This document shows positions 18,613 to 26,572 of a stretch of DNA of 40,886 nucleotides, piece after piece (positions within the stretch are counted from its first letter, which is position 1; each line of letters starts with the position of its first letter). Below the pieces are notes generated by a model. That model was given only the letters and a program-made list of their open reading frames with translations. It was not told the origin of the DNA and made no database searches. Location of the stretch: positions 1 through 40,886 of the forward strand of contig CAZAMT010000007.1 of assembly GCA_964486145.1 (NCBI GenBank), in the 5' to 3' direction. The stretch is from CAZAMT01 sp964486145. GTDB lineage: Bacteria > Bacteroidota > Bacteroidia > Bacteroidales > JAAAOM01. Made by a program: the position numbers and the translations under genes.

Positions 18613-18820
18613 ATATGCTACGCTGCAAACCACATCTGCACCAATTTAAATACGGATGCAATGAAGTTATAATGTACAGTAGGTACGATTAAAAAAAAAT
18701 ATAAATTAAAGTATTATTAATACTGATTTAACAATGAAAATAGATAATTCCACCTGAATCAGCATTAAAAAACGAGATTTAACACGCTTCAATATTGGCG
18801 CTGACTATTTTCAAACATAC

Positions 18821-18836
18821 TGTCCAAAACCGGACA
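18821..18836. promoter_or_regulatory. Inverted repeat, likely NtrC-type regulator site
   Basis: TGTCC and GGACA flank six bases (TGTCCAAAACCGGACA). The site lies about 60 bases upstream of a sigma-54-like promoter and ahead of an efflux adaptor/histidine kinase region. Such inverted repeats are the usual enhancer sites of sigma-54-dependent response regulators; the match to a particular regulator is inferred from context. Confidence 0.45.
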
Positions 18837-18891
18837 CCCAAATGGATGATTTAAAATTGTAATAAACAGGCAATCAGTGCTTAATAAAATC

Positions 18892-18907
18892 CGGCATGTG
18901 CTTTGTT
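18892..18907 (+). promoter_or_regulatory. Sigma-54 (-24/-12) promoter
   Basis: CGGCAT-GTGCT-TTGTT matches the TGGCAC-N5-TTGCA consensus at the essential -24 GG and has TTGT in place of TTGC at -12. Its distance of 27 bases to the ATG at 18934 and the upstream inverted repeat support it. The 18401-18933 region shows nothing else except this site, the repeat at 18821 and the minus-strand porin promoter. Confidence 0.5.
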
Positions 18908-18933
18908 TTCGCCAATGAAAATTTAATTCTTAA

Positions 18934-19257
18934 ATGGACAGAATAAAATCAAATACAACAAAAAGGATCCAACAACTTAAAAAATTGATTCGGGTTGTAG
19001 TTTTAATGCTGATACTGGTTGTTGTCCTTGCGGGTTTCCGGTTTTTTATTCAACCGTCCGTTCGATCAAGTGAAGTCATCACTTCAAAAGTAGAAAAAGG
19101 AGATATACAAGCCACATTAAATGCAAATGGTACGGTTTTGCCCGCGTTTGAAGAGATACTTACTTCACCAATTTCGTCACAAATTACGCAAATTTATTTT
19201 CGTGTTATTTATTTGGATTCATTTGCTTCTGATCGGGTTTGCAACCGTTTTTTTTAA
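18934..19257 (+). pseudogene. Truncated HlyD/MacA-type efflux adaptor (membrane fusion protein)
   Basis: The first ~88 codons read as the N-terminus of a periplasmic adaptor: a cytoplasmic basic stretch, one membrane helix (VVVLMLILVVVLAGFRFF, about residues 22-39), then the first beta strands EVITSKVEKGDIQATLNANG and LTSPISSQITQIYF. This is the standard opening of MacA/HlyD proteins. At about 19190-19205 the similarity ends. The frame continues for only ~18 unrelated codons, while the overlapping frame continues as a histidine kinase. The lipoyl, hairpin and barrel domains (~300 residues) are missing. It cannot work as an adaptor; I call it a remnant. Confidence 0.7.
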
Positions 19258-20485
19258 AAGCAACACGGTGCTTTTCATTGTCTTGGAGGTGGTTGTTATC
19301 CTTTCAATGATTGTTACCTTTTATTTCTATAAACTCCTTTTCCGGCCTTTTCGTCTTCTGCAGGCAGGTATTGAATCCATCGCCGATCAGGATTTCAGCA
19401 TTAAATTTAAAAAGGTTGGTCAGAAGGATATGGACAGGTTAATTGGTGTTTACAATAAAATGATTGATCAACTACGCAGTGAGCGTACAAAGCTGAGTGA
19501 AAAGCACTTTTTTCTGGAAAAACTGATAGATGCATCCCCTGCTGCCATTATTATTTTAAATGTGCAGGGTGAGATACAAAGTCTCAACAACCAGGCAGAA
19601 TGGCTTTTTCAGCAAAAGTCAATGGGTGCCAAAACACTTGATGATTTACCACCGCCCTGGAATCACGATTTAAAAATATTGGAAGAAAACAGTTCCGGGA
19701 TTGTGAAACTGAACGGCATCAATCAATACAAATGTTACAAATCCTATTTTTTTGATCGGGGAGTAAAGCGCTTTTTCTTTATTATTGAAGAACTTACCAG
19801 TGAAATCATCAAGGCTGAAAAGCAAGCTTATGAAAAAGTCATCCGGATGATGTCACATGAAGTAAACAATACCGTAGGTGCGATCAATTCAATACTTGAT
19901 TCGACATTGGTTATCCTGGATAAAACAGACAATGGCATGTCAGCGGATTTTGTAAGTGCCCTCGAAACAGCGCGTGAGCGAAACATGAATTTAAACCGGT
20001 TCACCAGTAATTTTGCGGAAGTTATTCGAATACCGGATCCGCTTATGGAGGACATTAATGTAACCGAGTGGATCCATAAGATGAAAATGCTTACTGAACA
20101 TAGCTTAAAGGAAAAAGGGATCGAACTTCGCATTCACACCAATGGCATCTTGAACATAAAGGCAGATTCCAGACAGATGGAACAGGTAATTGTCAATGTA
20201 ATCAAAAATGCTGCTGATGCCTGTTCAAAAGGGAGGTGGGTACAATTTCGCACGGAAGATGATCCTGAATCATTGATAATCGAGAACAATGGAGAACCTA
20301 TTTCCACGGAATTACAAAAGAAATTGTTCAAACCATTTTATACAACAAAACAAAACGGTCAGGGCATCGGGCTTACCTTAAGCCGCGAAATACTGCACAA
20401 TCACGGTTTCGATTTTTCACTTAAAACCAGGGATGATGGAATTACTGAATTCCGTATTGTTTTTACTGATAAACGCTCAAACTGA
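19121..20485 (+). CDS. PAS-containing sensor histidine kinase (NtrY-like), 5' end replaced
   Basis: The open frame has 454 codons. The recognisable kinase starts near 19205 (codon ~29): helix WIHLLLIGFATVFF, helix TVLFIVLEVVVILSMIVTFYFY, HAMP-like FRPFRLLQAGIESIADQDF, PAS segment LIDASPAAIIILNVQGEIQS, H-box MMSHEVNNTVGAI with the phosphoacceptor His246, N-box VIVNVIKNAADAC and G-box GQGIGLTLSREIL. The first ~28 codons are the adaptor gene read in another frame, so the native start is lost; Met1 here is only the longest frame. In Bacteroidota such kinases usually pair with a sigma-54-dependent response regulator and control an adaptor/ABC efflux operon; no regulator is present in the window. 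It may still be translated, but its control is probably altered. Confidence 0.8.
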   Translation: MQMVRFCPRLKRYLLHQFRHKLRKFIFVLFIWIHLLLIGFATVFFKSNTVLFIVLEVVVILSMIVTFYFYKLLFRPFRLLQAGIESIADQDFSIKFKKVGQKDMDRLIGVYNKMIDQLRSERTKLSEKHFFLEKLIDASPAAIIILNVQGEIQSLNNQAEWLFQQKSMGAKTLDDLPPPWNHDLKILEENSSGIVKLNGINQYKCYKSYFFDRGVKRFFFIIEELTSEIIKAEKQAYEKVIRMMSHEVNNTVGAINSILDSTLVILDKTDNGMSADFVSALETARERNMNLNRFTSNFAEVIRIPDPLMEDINVTEWIHKMKMLTEHSLKEKGIELRIHTNGILNIKADSRQMEQVIVNVIKNAADACSKGRWVQFRTEDDPESLIIENNGEPISTELQKKLFKPFYTTKQNGQGIGLTLSREILHNHGFDFSLKTRDDGITEFRIVFTDKRSN

Positions 20486-20921
20486 ATTTATGGTACAATT
20501 TCGAAATTCCTGGCGATCTTTCACCTGTCTGTCCATACCTGTTTGAAAATTCGGTTCTACTACCATTTTAGTGGAAGAAAAGAACATGGATTAAACTAAC
20601 AAAACAGGTAAGTGGCAGGAACCAGTTGCAGTGGCAGTTTCGCAAATCACGAGATTGCTATTACTTCCTTCTACTGCTGCTACTGCCACTTTTAAGCAAT
20701 TAATTTCTTTATTTATACTCAGTTCTTTCTACTAAATTCACAGTAGTATTGAAAATTCAGAAGGTTGCTTCAGAATAATCATTACATTTGTTGGTATTGA
20801 AAGCCCCGCTGTTGTTGCACGTTGTGTCGTGTGAACGGGCATTGAGAAAAGAGACGTACACCATGATAACAGGCATGAAACAGGATCTTGACAATTTAAA
20901 TTAGAGCAAACAAGCAACGAA
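20486..20921. other. Gene-free region downstream of the kinase
   Basis: No convincing gene. The long minus-strand frame crossing 20738-21361 is a shadow of the lipoprotein gene. The region contains the inverted repeat at 20610-20691 and probably the promoter of the lipoprotein gene, which I could not place. Confidence 0.45.
20610..20691. repeat. Imperfect long inverted repeat (AAGTGGCAG ... CTGCCACTT)
   Basis: AAGTGGCAG at 20610-20618 is the exact reverse complement of CTGCCACTT at 20683-20691. The inner parts contain further CAGTGGCAG and CTGCTGCTACTG stretches able to pair imperfectly. It could be a transcript-end hairpin or a dispersed palindrome. Confidence 0.35.
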
Positions 20922-21566
20922 ATGATTAACATAGTCATCTTAATAAAAAAAACACGTTTGAAAAAGACACTATTTTTGATTTTTGCAGGATTCATCTTAC
21001 GCTTGCTCCCGGGTTGCATCGATTGCGACAACGAACCGATGCCTTTTGATTTTTCGGGAATGGATGTGACACCATTGGACAATACCGGAACATGGATAAA
21101 ACCACGTGAAGGGGATAAAATGGCACGCAATGCCGTTGCCTTCGAGATTCGGTTGTTTCCGGATGATTTGTATCGTGCAGATGCACCTTTGCAAGTGAAT
21201 AAAGCCGGCTTTGCACAGGCCTTTGCCATGGAAGAATGTCCGGTCAAATTCAGGGCAAACCAAAAAATTGAAAATATTGATGTTACTTCTGTATTCAGCA
21301 TTTCGGAGACCATTGGTGGTGGAAGTTCCGTGGTCGGTTCCATGGTGGGCCTTAAGAACAATTCCGGGCTTTCCTCATTGTATCTGTCAATGAATGAATT
21401 GCTTGACCAGATTAATCCGGATCTTTACTTTGATGACCCACAAGAAGATTTTATGTTGTTTTTAAAACCCGAAGTGGAAAATGACAGCTTGCAATTTATT
21501 TTTAACATACAATTATCGGATGGACGTGTATTAACCAAAACTTCTGAAATAATTTATTTGTATTGA
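20922..21566 (+). CDS. Lipoprotein, possibly DUF5034-like
   Basis: 214 residues. The N-terminus has a basic stretch, a hydrophobic segment (TLFLIFAGFILRLLPGC) and a lipobox Cys, followed by IDCDNEPMPFDFSGMDV. The mature domain resembles Bacteroidota lipoproteins of the DUF5034 type that contain a C-x-x-C-like start, an 'F-x-I-x-x-F' strand and a late D-x-R-V-L-x-x-x-S-x-x-I-x-L end, but I recall the family only loosely. No catalytic motif is seen. It overlaps or abuts the next exported gene, with which it probably forms a two-gene unit, much like the DUF6452/DUF6048 pair. Confidence 0.6.
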   Translation: MINIVILIKKTRLKKTLFLIFAGFILRLLPGCIDCDNEPMPFDFSGMDVTPLDNTGTWIKPREGDKMARNAVAFEIRLFPDDLYRADAPLQVNKAGFAQAFAMEECPVKFRANQKIENIDVTSVFSISETIGGGSSVVGSMVGLKNNSGLSSLYLSMNELLDQINPDLYFDDPQEDFMLFLKPEVENDSLQFIFNIQLSDGRVLTKTSEIIYLY

Positions 21567-21571
21567 GATCA

Positions 21572-22429
21572 ATGAAGAAAATATACGTGCTGTTTATTAT
21601 CCTTACGGGACTGTTTTCCAGTCAAATTGTTGCACAGGAAAGGTTGATTGAAAATTATACAGTTTCATTGTATTTTGGCATCAAGAATGTCAGTCGGGAC
21701 AGTTTTCCAAACAAAGAACATCTCGATTTTATGAATTACATGTATGCGGAAGATGACTATCTGGATTTCGAATATATTGGATTTTCCGGTAAAATAACAT
21801 TCAGGGGTAACTGGCAAGGCGCGTTTAATCTGGGTTTTCTTGACGATTTGACACTTTCAAAACTCCATGTTTCAGCAAGGTATTTTCCATTCGGTTCTGT
21901 TGGCTTTTTGGCAGGAGTGTATGGCGATGGAATGATGATGAACGAATTTTCTTCTTTTCACAAGCTGGAAGATGAAGGAATGATAGGTGATATAAATACA
22001 AATTTCAGACAGCGTTTTCCATTTGATATTGGTATTTTAGGTGGACTCATTTTTCAAAAAGAATTCCGGTTCATGGAGGCCTCAGTTGTGTTGAATGCTG
22101 GTACAAGCAGTGTTATGCCATTCGAAGAAATTGTTGCTCAAAAGGCGGTTAATGGTAATCTGAGACGTTTGATCGAATACAAAACTCAATATACATTTGA
22201 TGCCTTTTTTATGCCAGAAGTTAAGGTGGGTGTAAACCTGGTAACGAAAGAAACCTATTCCATTGGCTTTCAACTCCAGGCTGATTGGAAATTTTCAAAA
22301 AAGCGCATTCACTACAATAAAAATATCTATGAATGGGACAAAACCAACCCAAATATCTCAAGTATTAAAACACCCGCACATAATTATCATGTTGTGAGCG
22401 TTGATGCAGGTTTTTTCTTCAAATGGTAA
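21572..22429 (+). CDS. Exported protein, probable outer-membrane barrel
   Basis: 285 residues from the ATG at 21572. A TTG at 21563 would extend it by three codons into the previous stop region and is less likely. The signal peptide KKIYVLFIILTGLFSSQIVAQ is clear. The mature part has repeated amphipathic strands (IGFSGKITFRGNWQGAFNLGF, LHVSARYFPFGSVGFLAGVYG, YSIGFQLQADWKF) and ends VVSVDAGFFFKW with a terminal aromatic residue, all consistent with a small beta-barrel. I do not recognise the family. It begins 5 bases after the lipoprotein gene, so the two probably act together at the outer membrane. Confidence 0.65.
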   Translation: MKKIYVLFIILTGLFSSQIVAQERLIENYTVSLYFGIKNVSRDSFPNKEHLDFMNYMYAEDDYLDFEYIGFSGKITFRGNWQGAFNLGFLDDLTLSKLHVSARYFPFGSVGFLAGVYGDGMMMNEFSSFHKLEDEGMIGDINTNFRQRFPFDIGILGGLIFQKEFRFMEASVVLNAGTSSVMPFEEIVAQKAVNGNLRRLIEYKTQYTFDAFFMPEVKVGVNLVTKETYSIGFQLQADWKFSKKRIHYNKNIYEWDKTNPNISSIKTPAHNYHVVSVDAGFFFKW

Positions 22430-22557
22430 CCGGTGTTAGCGCGAAAGCCGATGGTTGTTGGATGTTTTGGGACATCGGTAATGAAGTTCAATTACATGCG
22501 AATTGGCAATTTTTTTTGAGCTGATATTTAGTCGGGTGTGCCGGAAAAACAGTTTTT

Positions 22558-22626
22558 TCCCGCGAAGGCGGAAAGGCGCTAAGAAATGTGTTGATGGTCA
22601 GCTTTGCGTCTTTGTACCTTCGCGAG
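22558..22626. repeat. Bacteroidota CGCGAAGG/CGCTAAG palindromic repeat
   Basis: The left arm CCCGCGAAGGCGGAAAGGCGC and the right arm GCGTCTTTGTACCTTCGCGAG are imperfect reverse complements (CGCGAAGG-nn-AAAG-n-CGC on both) separated by about 25 bases. Variants of this 'cgcaaaggcgcaaag' palindrome occur as dispersed intergenic repeats in many Bacteroidota genomes. It lies between convergent genes, where such elements often act as transcript ends. The short open frame through it is not a gene. Confidence 0.6.
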
Positions 22627-22669
22627 ATGAATTTATAAATCCGTTTTTTGAACGTTGTCGGTTGAAAAG

Positions 22670-24556
22670 TTATTCTTCTTCCATCGCCAGTCCTTCCAGT
22701 TGTTGGTCGACAATTTTAGCCAGTCTCACAAATTCCGCCCGGTAACCGTCTTCATCTTTTCCTCTTGCCGCATGTGCCAGGGATACAGCATCTTTTAAAT
22801 GTGATTCATCCATGAATCGCGATTTGCTCAAAATCATTCCTACCATAGCTACTGCTGCGGAAAAACGAAAATTTTCAGATGCATCTGTAAACGTTGTTTT
22901 GGAATTTGGTACAGTTGTAACAATTCCTTTGCTTACCTTCCCATCGGGTTCTTTGTACCGTAGTTTTACAGTTACCATTTCATTTGTCAGGTTTTCCGGT
23001 ACCGGTTCTTTTCTTTGATATTTCAGTGGGTCTACATCTTTGATAAAATTGGATTCCACACCTGCCGGGATGATCTCGTACAGTGCAGTAACGGTATGGC
23101 CTGCACCTAATTCACCGGCATCCTTGGTATCGTCTTTGAAATCTTCATCAGCCAATAACCGGTTTTCATAACCGATAAGCCTGTACGCGCTTACATTGGA
23201 AGGATTAAATTCAATCTGAATTTTCACATCTTTGGCAATCGTGTACATGGTTCCGCTAAATTCTGAAACAAGCACCCTGTTGGCTTCCTGAATATTGTCA
23301 ATGTAAGCATAATTGCCATTTCCTTTGTCCGCCAGAATTTCCATTTTTGAATCCTTGTAATTGCCCATTCCATAGCCCAGGCATGTAAGAAATATACCGG
23401 ATTCCCTTTTTTCCTCGATCAACGTTTCCATTTCTTTATCGCTGGAAGCGCCAACATTAAAATCGCCATCCGTTGCAAGTATAATCCGGTTATTTCCGTT
23501 TTTAATGAAATTTTTCTCCGCGATGGAGTAAGCAAGTTTAATTCCGGCACCTCCTGCGGTTGAACCCCCGGCATTCAGAGAATTTATGGCTTCCAAAATT
23601 TTTTGTTTGTTTCTGCCTGAAGTCGAGGGCAGCACTTCACCGGCTGCTCCTGCATAAACGACAATGGCAACACGATCTTCAGGACGTAACTGGTTGACCA
23701 GTAGCTTAAAAGATGATTTCAGCAAGGGTAGTTTGTTGGATGCATTCATGGAGCCGGAAACATCAATAAGAAAAACCAGGTTGCTTTTGGGAAGTTCCTC
23801 GTTGATTATTTGTTTTCCCTGCAATCCGATATGTAGCAATTTATGTTCTGTTCGCCAAGGGCATTCGGCAAGTTCTGCATAAATAGAAAAAGGCACTTCA
23901 TCTTCCGGCAGCGGATAATCATACGAGAAATAATTGATCATCTCTTCTACCCGAACGGCATCTTTCGGTGGTAGCTGCCCGCTGTTTATGAACCTGCGTA
24001 CGTTGCTGTAGGAGGCAGCATCAACGTCAATTGAAAAAGTAGATAGCGGATCAAGGTGTGCCTGGTGGAAATTATTCTCTGAAACAGAAGCATAGGATTC
24101 GGTATTTATGTTTACCGTGGCTTGCGCGGCGCTAAAATATGGCTGGGAATGGTGGATAACATGTCTTTTCTCATTTCTTCCAATGGTAATACCTTTCACC
24201 TGTCCTGTCAGATCACTGTGTACAGCCTCATCTGCTTCTACTACAACAATTTCCTCAAGAGACATGATTTCCGGGACAAGGGTCACATCTATCTTGCTTT
24301 TGTTTTCTACTTTTATGTCTTCCGTCCTGTATCCAATGCATGAAAATGTTAGCACTGCATTCTTGTTTTGCACTGTTATAACATAATCACCATTGATATC
24401 GGTAACTGTGCCATTGGTTGTACCTTTTTCCTGCACATTGACTCCCGGCAGAACATTTCCGGATTCATCGGTTACTCTACCCTCAATTTTTTCTTGCGAT
24501 GTTGCAAAAGATGCGAACATCATCACGCTTATTAAATAAATTATCATTGTTTTCAT
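22670..24556 (-). CDS. YfbK-type VWA protein with carboxypeptidase-like regulatory domain
   Basis: 628 residues with a signal peptide (YLISVMMFASFATSQ). Domains in order: a carboxypeptidase-regulatory-like beta sandwich (about 22-105; GRVTDESGNVLPGVNVQEKG, DINGDYVI, LTFSCIGYRTEDI); a linker with a TonB-plug-like IVVVEADEAV; the YfbK N-terminal domain (about 165-245; SIDVDAASYSNVRRFINSG, EEMINYFSYDYPLP); a VWA domain (about 262-440) with MIDAS residues DVSGSMNAS, AGGSTAGGAG and ATDGDFNVG; and a C-terminal DUF3520 region (PKYQRKEP-like to the end). It should bind a divalent cation and a protein partner at the cell surface or periplasm. As last gene of the sigma/FecR locus it has its own 132-base upstream gap. 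Confidence 0.9.
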   Translation of the reverse strand: MKTMIIYLISVMMFASFATSQEKIEGRVTDESGNVLPGVNVQEKGTTNGTVTDINGDYVITVQNKNAVLTFSCIGYRTEDIKVENKSKIDVTLVPEIMSLEEIVVVEADEAVHSDLTGQVKGITIGRNEKRHVIHHSQPYFSAAQATVNINTESYASVSENNFHQAHLDPLSTFSIDVDAASYSNVRRFINSGQLPPKDAVRVEEMINYFSYDYPLPEDEVPFSIYAELAECPWRTEHKLLHIGLQGKQIINEELPKSNLVFLIDVSGSMNASNKLPLLKSSFKLLVNQLRPEDRVAIVVYAGAAGEVLPSTSGRNKQKILEAINSLNAGGSTAGGAGIKLAYSIAEKNFIKNGNNRIILATDGDFNVGASSDKEMETLIEEKRESGIFLTCLGYGMGNYKDSKMEILADKGNGNYAYIDNIQEANRVLVSEFSGTMYTIAKDVKIQIEFNPSNVSAYRLIGYENRLLADEDFKDDTKDAGELGAGHTVTALYEIIPAGVESNFIKDVDPLKYQRKEPVPENLTNEMVTVKLRYKEPDGKVSKGIVTTVPNSKTTFTDASENFRFSAAVAMVGMILSKSRFMDESHLKDAVSLAHAARGKDEDGYRAEFVRLAKIVDQQLEGLAMEEE

Positions 24557-24688
24557 GATTCAATTTTTTTTATTGTTACTATTAAGATGCTACAATTATC
24601 CCAATTCCATAAAATGGATTTAATTTTAATACATGTTCAAGTGCTTATTCTTTTAAAGATTATACCTTATCTGTTCAATGCTAAGGAA

Positions 24689-25741
24689 TCATTCTATAAT
24701 GAATTCGGCCGGTTCGATATTGATCGTATTACCATGGTTATCTTTTAAAATAATGTCGTGCACAATCAATCTTTCACCACGGCTCAGTTCTTCAATAAAT
24801 CGTTTTTGTTCCTGAGATAATCTGTTTCCGGTCGTGGTATAAGATTGAAACGAATGGTTTTTCCGCAGGGAAAAGCTGACAATGTCATAGGTAATTCCCT
24901 CTATGTACACAGGGTAAAAGAGTTCAACGGAGCCATTATTCAGCAATAATTCTTTATTGACAAGGCCACTGCCAATTCCCGCGAGGCTGATTTGAGGCAG
25001 GGGAGGTTTTTCCACCAAAAATTCTGCAGTGCCTTCCTCTTTTATTTCTCCGGATACATCTTTAGCAACCACTTTTACTGTAGCTGCTCCTGGTTCATTT
25101 ACAACGGCTCTGTAAACTCCGTCTTTTTTAATGATTTTACCTTTGTCGATACTCACTTCCAGCTTTCCGTCAGGCACTCCCGTTGCTTTTATATTTAATG
25201 GATTTTCAACACCGGTGTAAAGCACTTCTTTTTTTGCTGGTGCTGAAGCTTTTTTTTCATACGTTTTTTTCCCTTCGGATAGTATGATGGATTGGATACC
25301 CACTGCGCATCCTGGTTTGCCGTCTTCAAAACTTATCAATACCTGGTAATAGCCATCCTCGTTGCAATCAAATTCAAACATTTTGGGTGCAATTGCAGTT
25401 GCCCGCTTCCCTGTTCCGTCCAAAATATTTCCTTTATACCTCAGTTGCAGTATGGCCTGACCTGAGTGATTGTCCGGATTTTTTATGGTAAACCGGTAGC
25501 GCTTTCCACCGGTAAGCAGGGTGTTGAATTTGGCAACTTTCTGTGGTCTGTTCATCCGGGGACGGTTGAACGACACTTCGAAATGGCGCATATAAATGGC
25601 ATCATCTCCAATTTCAGCAACAGCCTGTTCTACCAGTTGCTTTCCGCACTGTGAAAAGGCAGACTGGATATTCAGCAGTGAAACTAAAACAACAGTGATT
25701 ATTGGCAATGCCTTAAATAGATTTTTTCTATTTCGATTCAT
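24689..25741 (-). CDS. Secreted protein with GldM D3/D4-like C-terminal domains
   Basis: 350 residues with a signal peptide (LPIITVVLVSLLNIQSAFSQ). An N-terminal domain of about 120 residues (GGKRYRFTIKNPDNHSGQ) is unknown and may be a jelly-roll. From about residue 165, LYTGVENPLNIKATGVPDGK resembles the third GldM domain. From about 245, ISLAGIGSGLVNKELLLNNG, FSLRKNHSFQSYTTTGNRLS and EQKRFIEELSRGERLIVHDI resemble the fourth. It lacks GldM's membrane helix, so it is not the gliding/T9SS motor protein itself. It overlaps the upstream gene by 14 bases and precedes the VWA gene. A role as envelope scaffold is inference. Confidence 0.7.
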   Translation of the reverse strand: MNRNRKNLFKALPIITVVLVSLLNIQSAFSQCGKQLVEQAVAEIGDDAIYMRHFEVSFNRPRMNRPQKVAKFNTLLTGGKRYRFTIKNPDNHSGQAILQLRYKGNILDGTGKRATAIAPKMFEFDCNEDGYYQVLISFEDGKPGCAVGIQSIILSEGKKTYEKKASAPAKKEVLYTGVENPLNIKATGVPDGKLEVSIDKGKIIKKDGVYRAVVNEPGAATVKVVAKDVSGEIKEEGTAEFLVEKPPLPQISLAGIGSGLVNKELLLNNGSVELFYPVYIEGITYDIVSFSLRKNHSFQSYTTTGNRLSQEQKRFIEELSRGERLIVHDIILKDNHGNTINIEPAEFIIE

Positions 25742-26362
25742 CCTCGTAGAATTTTATTTCTGTCGCAATCATAGCATTAAAATTTTTCTTATTCACCTGA
25801 AACCATTCTCCGGTAATTGAATAGTGCCAGGTGCTATTCTCTCCTTTTCGGTTATAACCCAACCGCTGACCAAATGAAACCAGATCAAGATCATCAATTT
25901 CATAGTCCCTTGCCCCTGAAAGTCCATCAGTTACAAAATCGGATCCTGTATAAACGTTGTCGAAATCATCCGGGTATACTCCTTCCATAGCCACGAAAAA
26001 GCCTTCTTTGGGAAGCGTGACATTAAATCTGGAAATATTGATATCAAACCATCCGTGATCATTGGTTTCCGGCTTAACAACAACAATCTCTTTTAGCAAA
26101 TCATCAGAAGGTGCATTTGTGGCAGTGTCTTTCTTATAAATCCGAATGCGAAACGGAGCGTTCATGTTTCCTTTTTTTGAAAGGTAATAGCTTACTTTCA
26201 CCACCCTTCCTGCAGTATCTCGCGCATTATCAATAAACAGGGCGGTTTGTTGCCCGTGGGTGTCCATATAAATTGATCCGGAGGTTAAAAAACCTTTATT
26301 GCCCAACCTGGTGAATGTCCCCGGTTTGTCTGTGATTTCAGCAACATCGATTTTGTAGGTTG

Positions 26363-26417
26363 CCGGCTTCAGGTAGATTTTATACTCCGACCACTGCAGG
26401 ATATGTTTTATCGGGAT
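26363..26417. repeat. 55-bp direct repeat flanking the gap, left copy
   Basis: The 55 bases immediately before the run of N are identical to the 55 bases immediately after it (26518-26572). The exact abutment on both sides points to two contig ends that share one k-mer, not to a biological duplication. Confidence 0.9.
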
Positions 26418-26517
26418 NNNNNNNNNNNNNNNNNNNNNNNNNNNNNNNNNNNNNNNNNNNNNNNNNNNNNNNNNNNNNNNNNNNNNNNNNNNNNNNNNNN
26501 NNNNNNNNNNNNNNNNN
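26418..26517. other. Scaffold gap (100 N)
   Basis: Exactly 100 undetermined bases. Removing positions 26418-26572 joins the flanks through their shared 55 bases and keeps the carboxypeptidase-like frame open, so the true gap is probably zero or negative in length. Confidence 0.98.
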
Positions 26518-26572
26518 CCGGCTTCAGGTAGATTTTATACTCCGACCACTGCAGGATATGTTTTATCGGGAT
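26518..26572. repeat. 55-bp direct repeat flanking the gap, right copy
   Basis: This is the second copy of the segment at 26363-26417. It contains the stop codon that ends the Abi reading frame (26563-26565). Confidence 0.9.

Noticed and set aside
20738..21361. 207-codon minus-strand open frame
   Set aside because: It is antisense to the lipoprotein gene, which has a lipobox, sensible composition and an exported partner; the minus frame has no recognisable motif.
24689..25741. Annotation as gliding motor protein GldM
   Set aside because: There is no N-terminal membrane helix, the length is wrong and no gldK, gldL or gldN is nearby.
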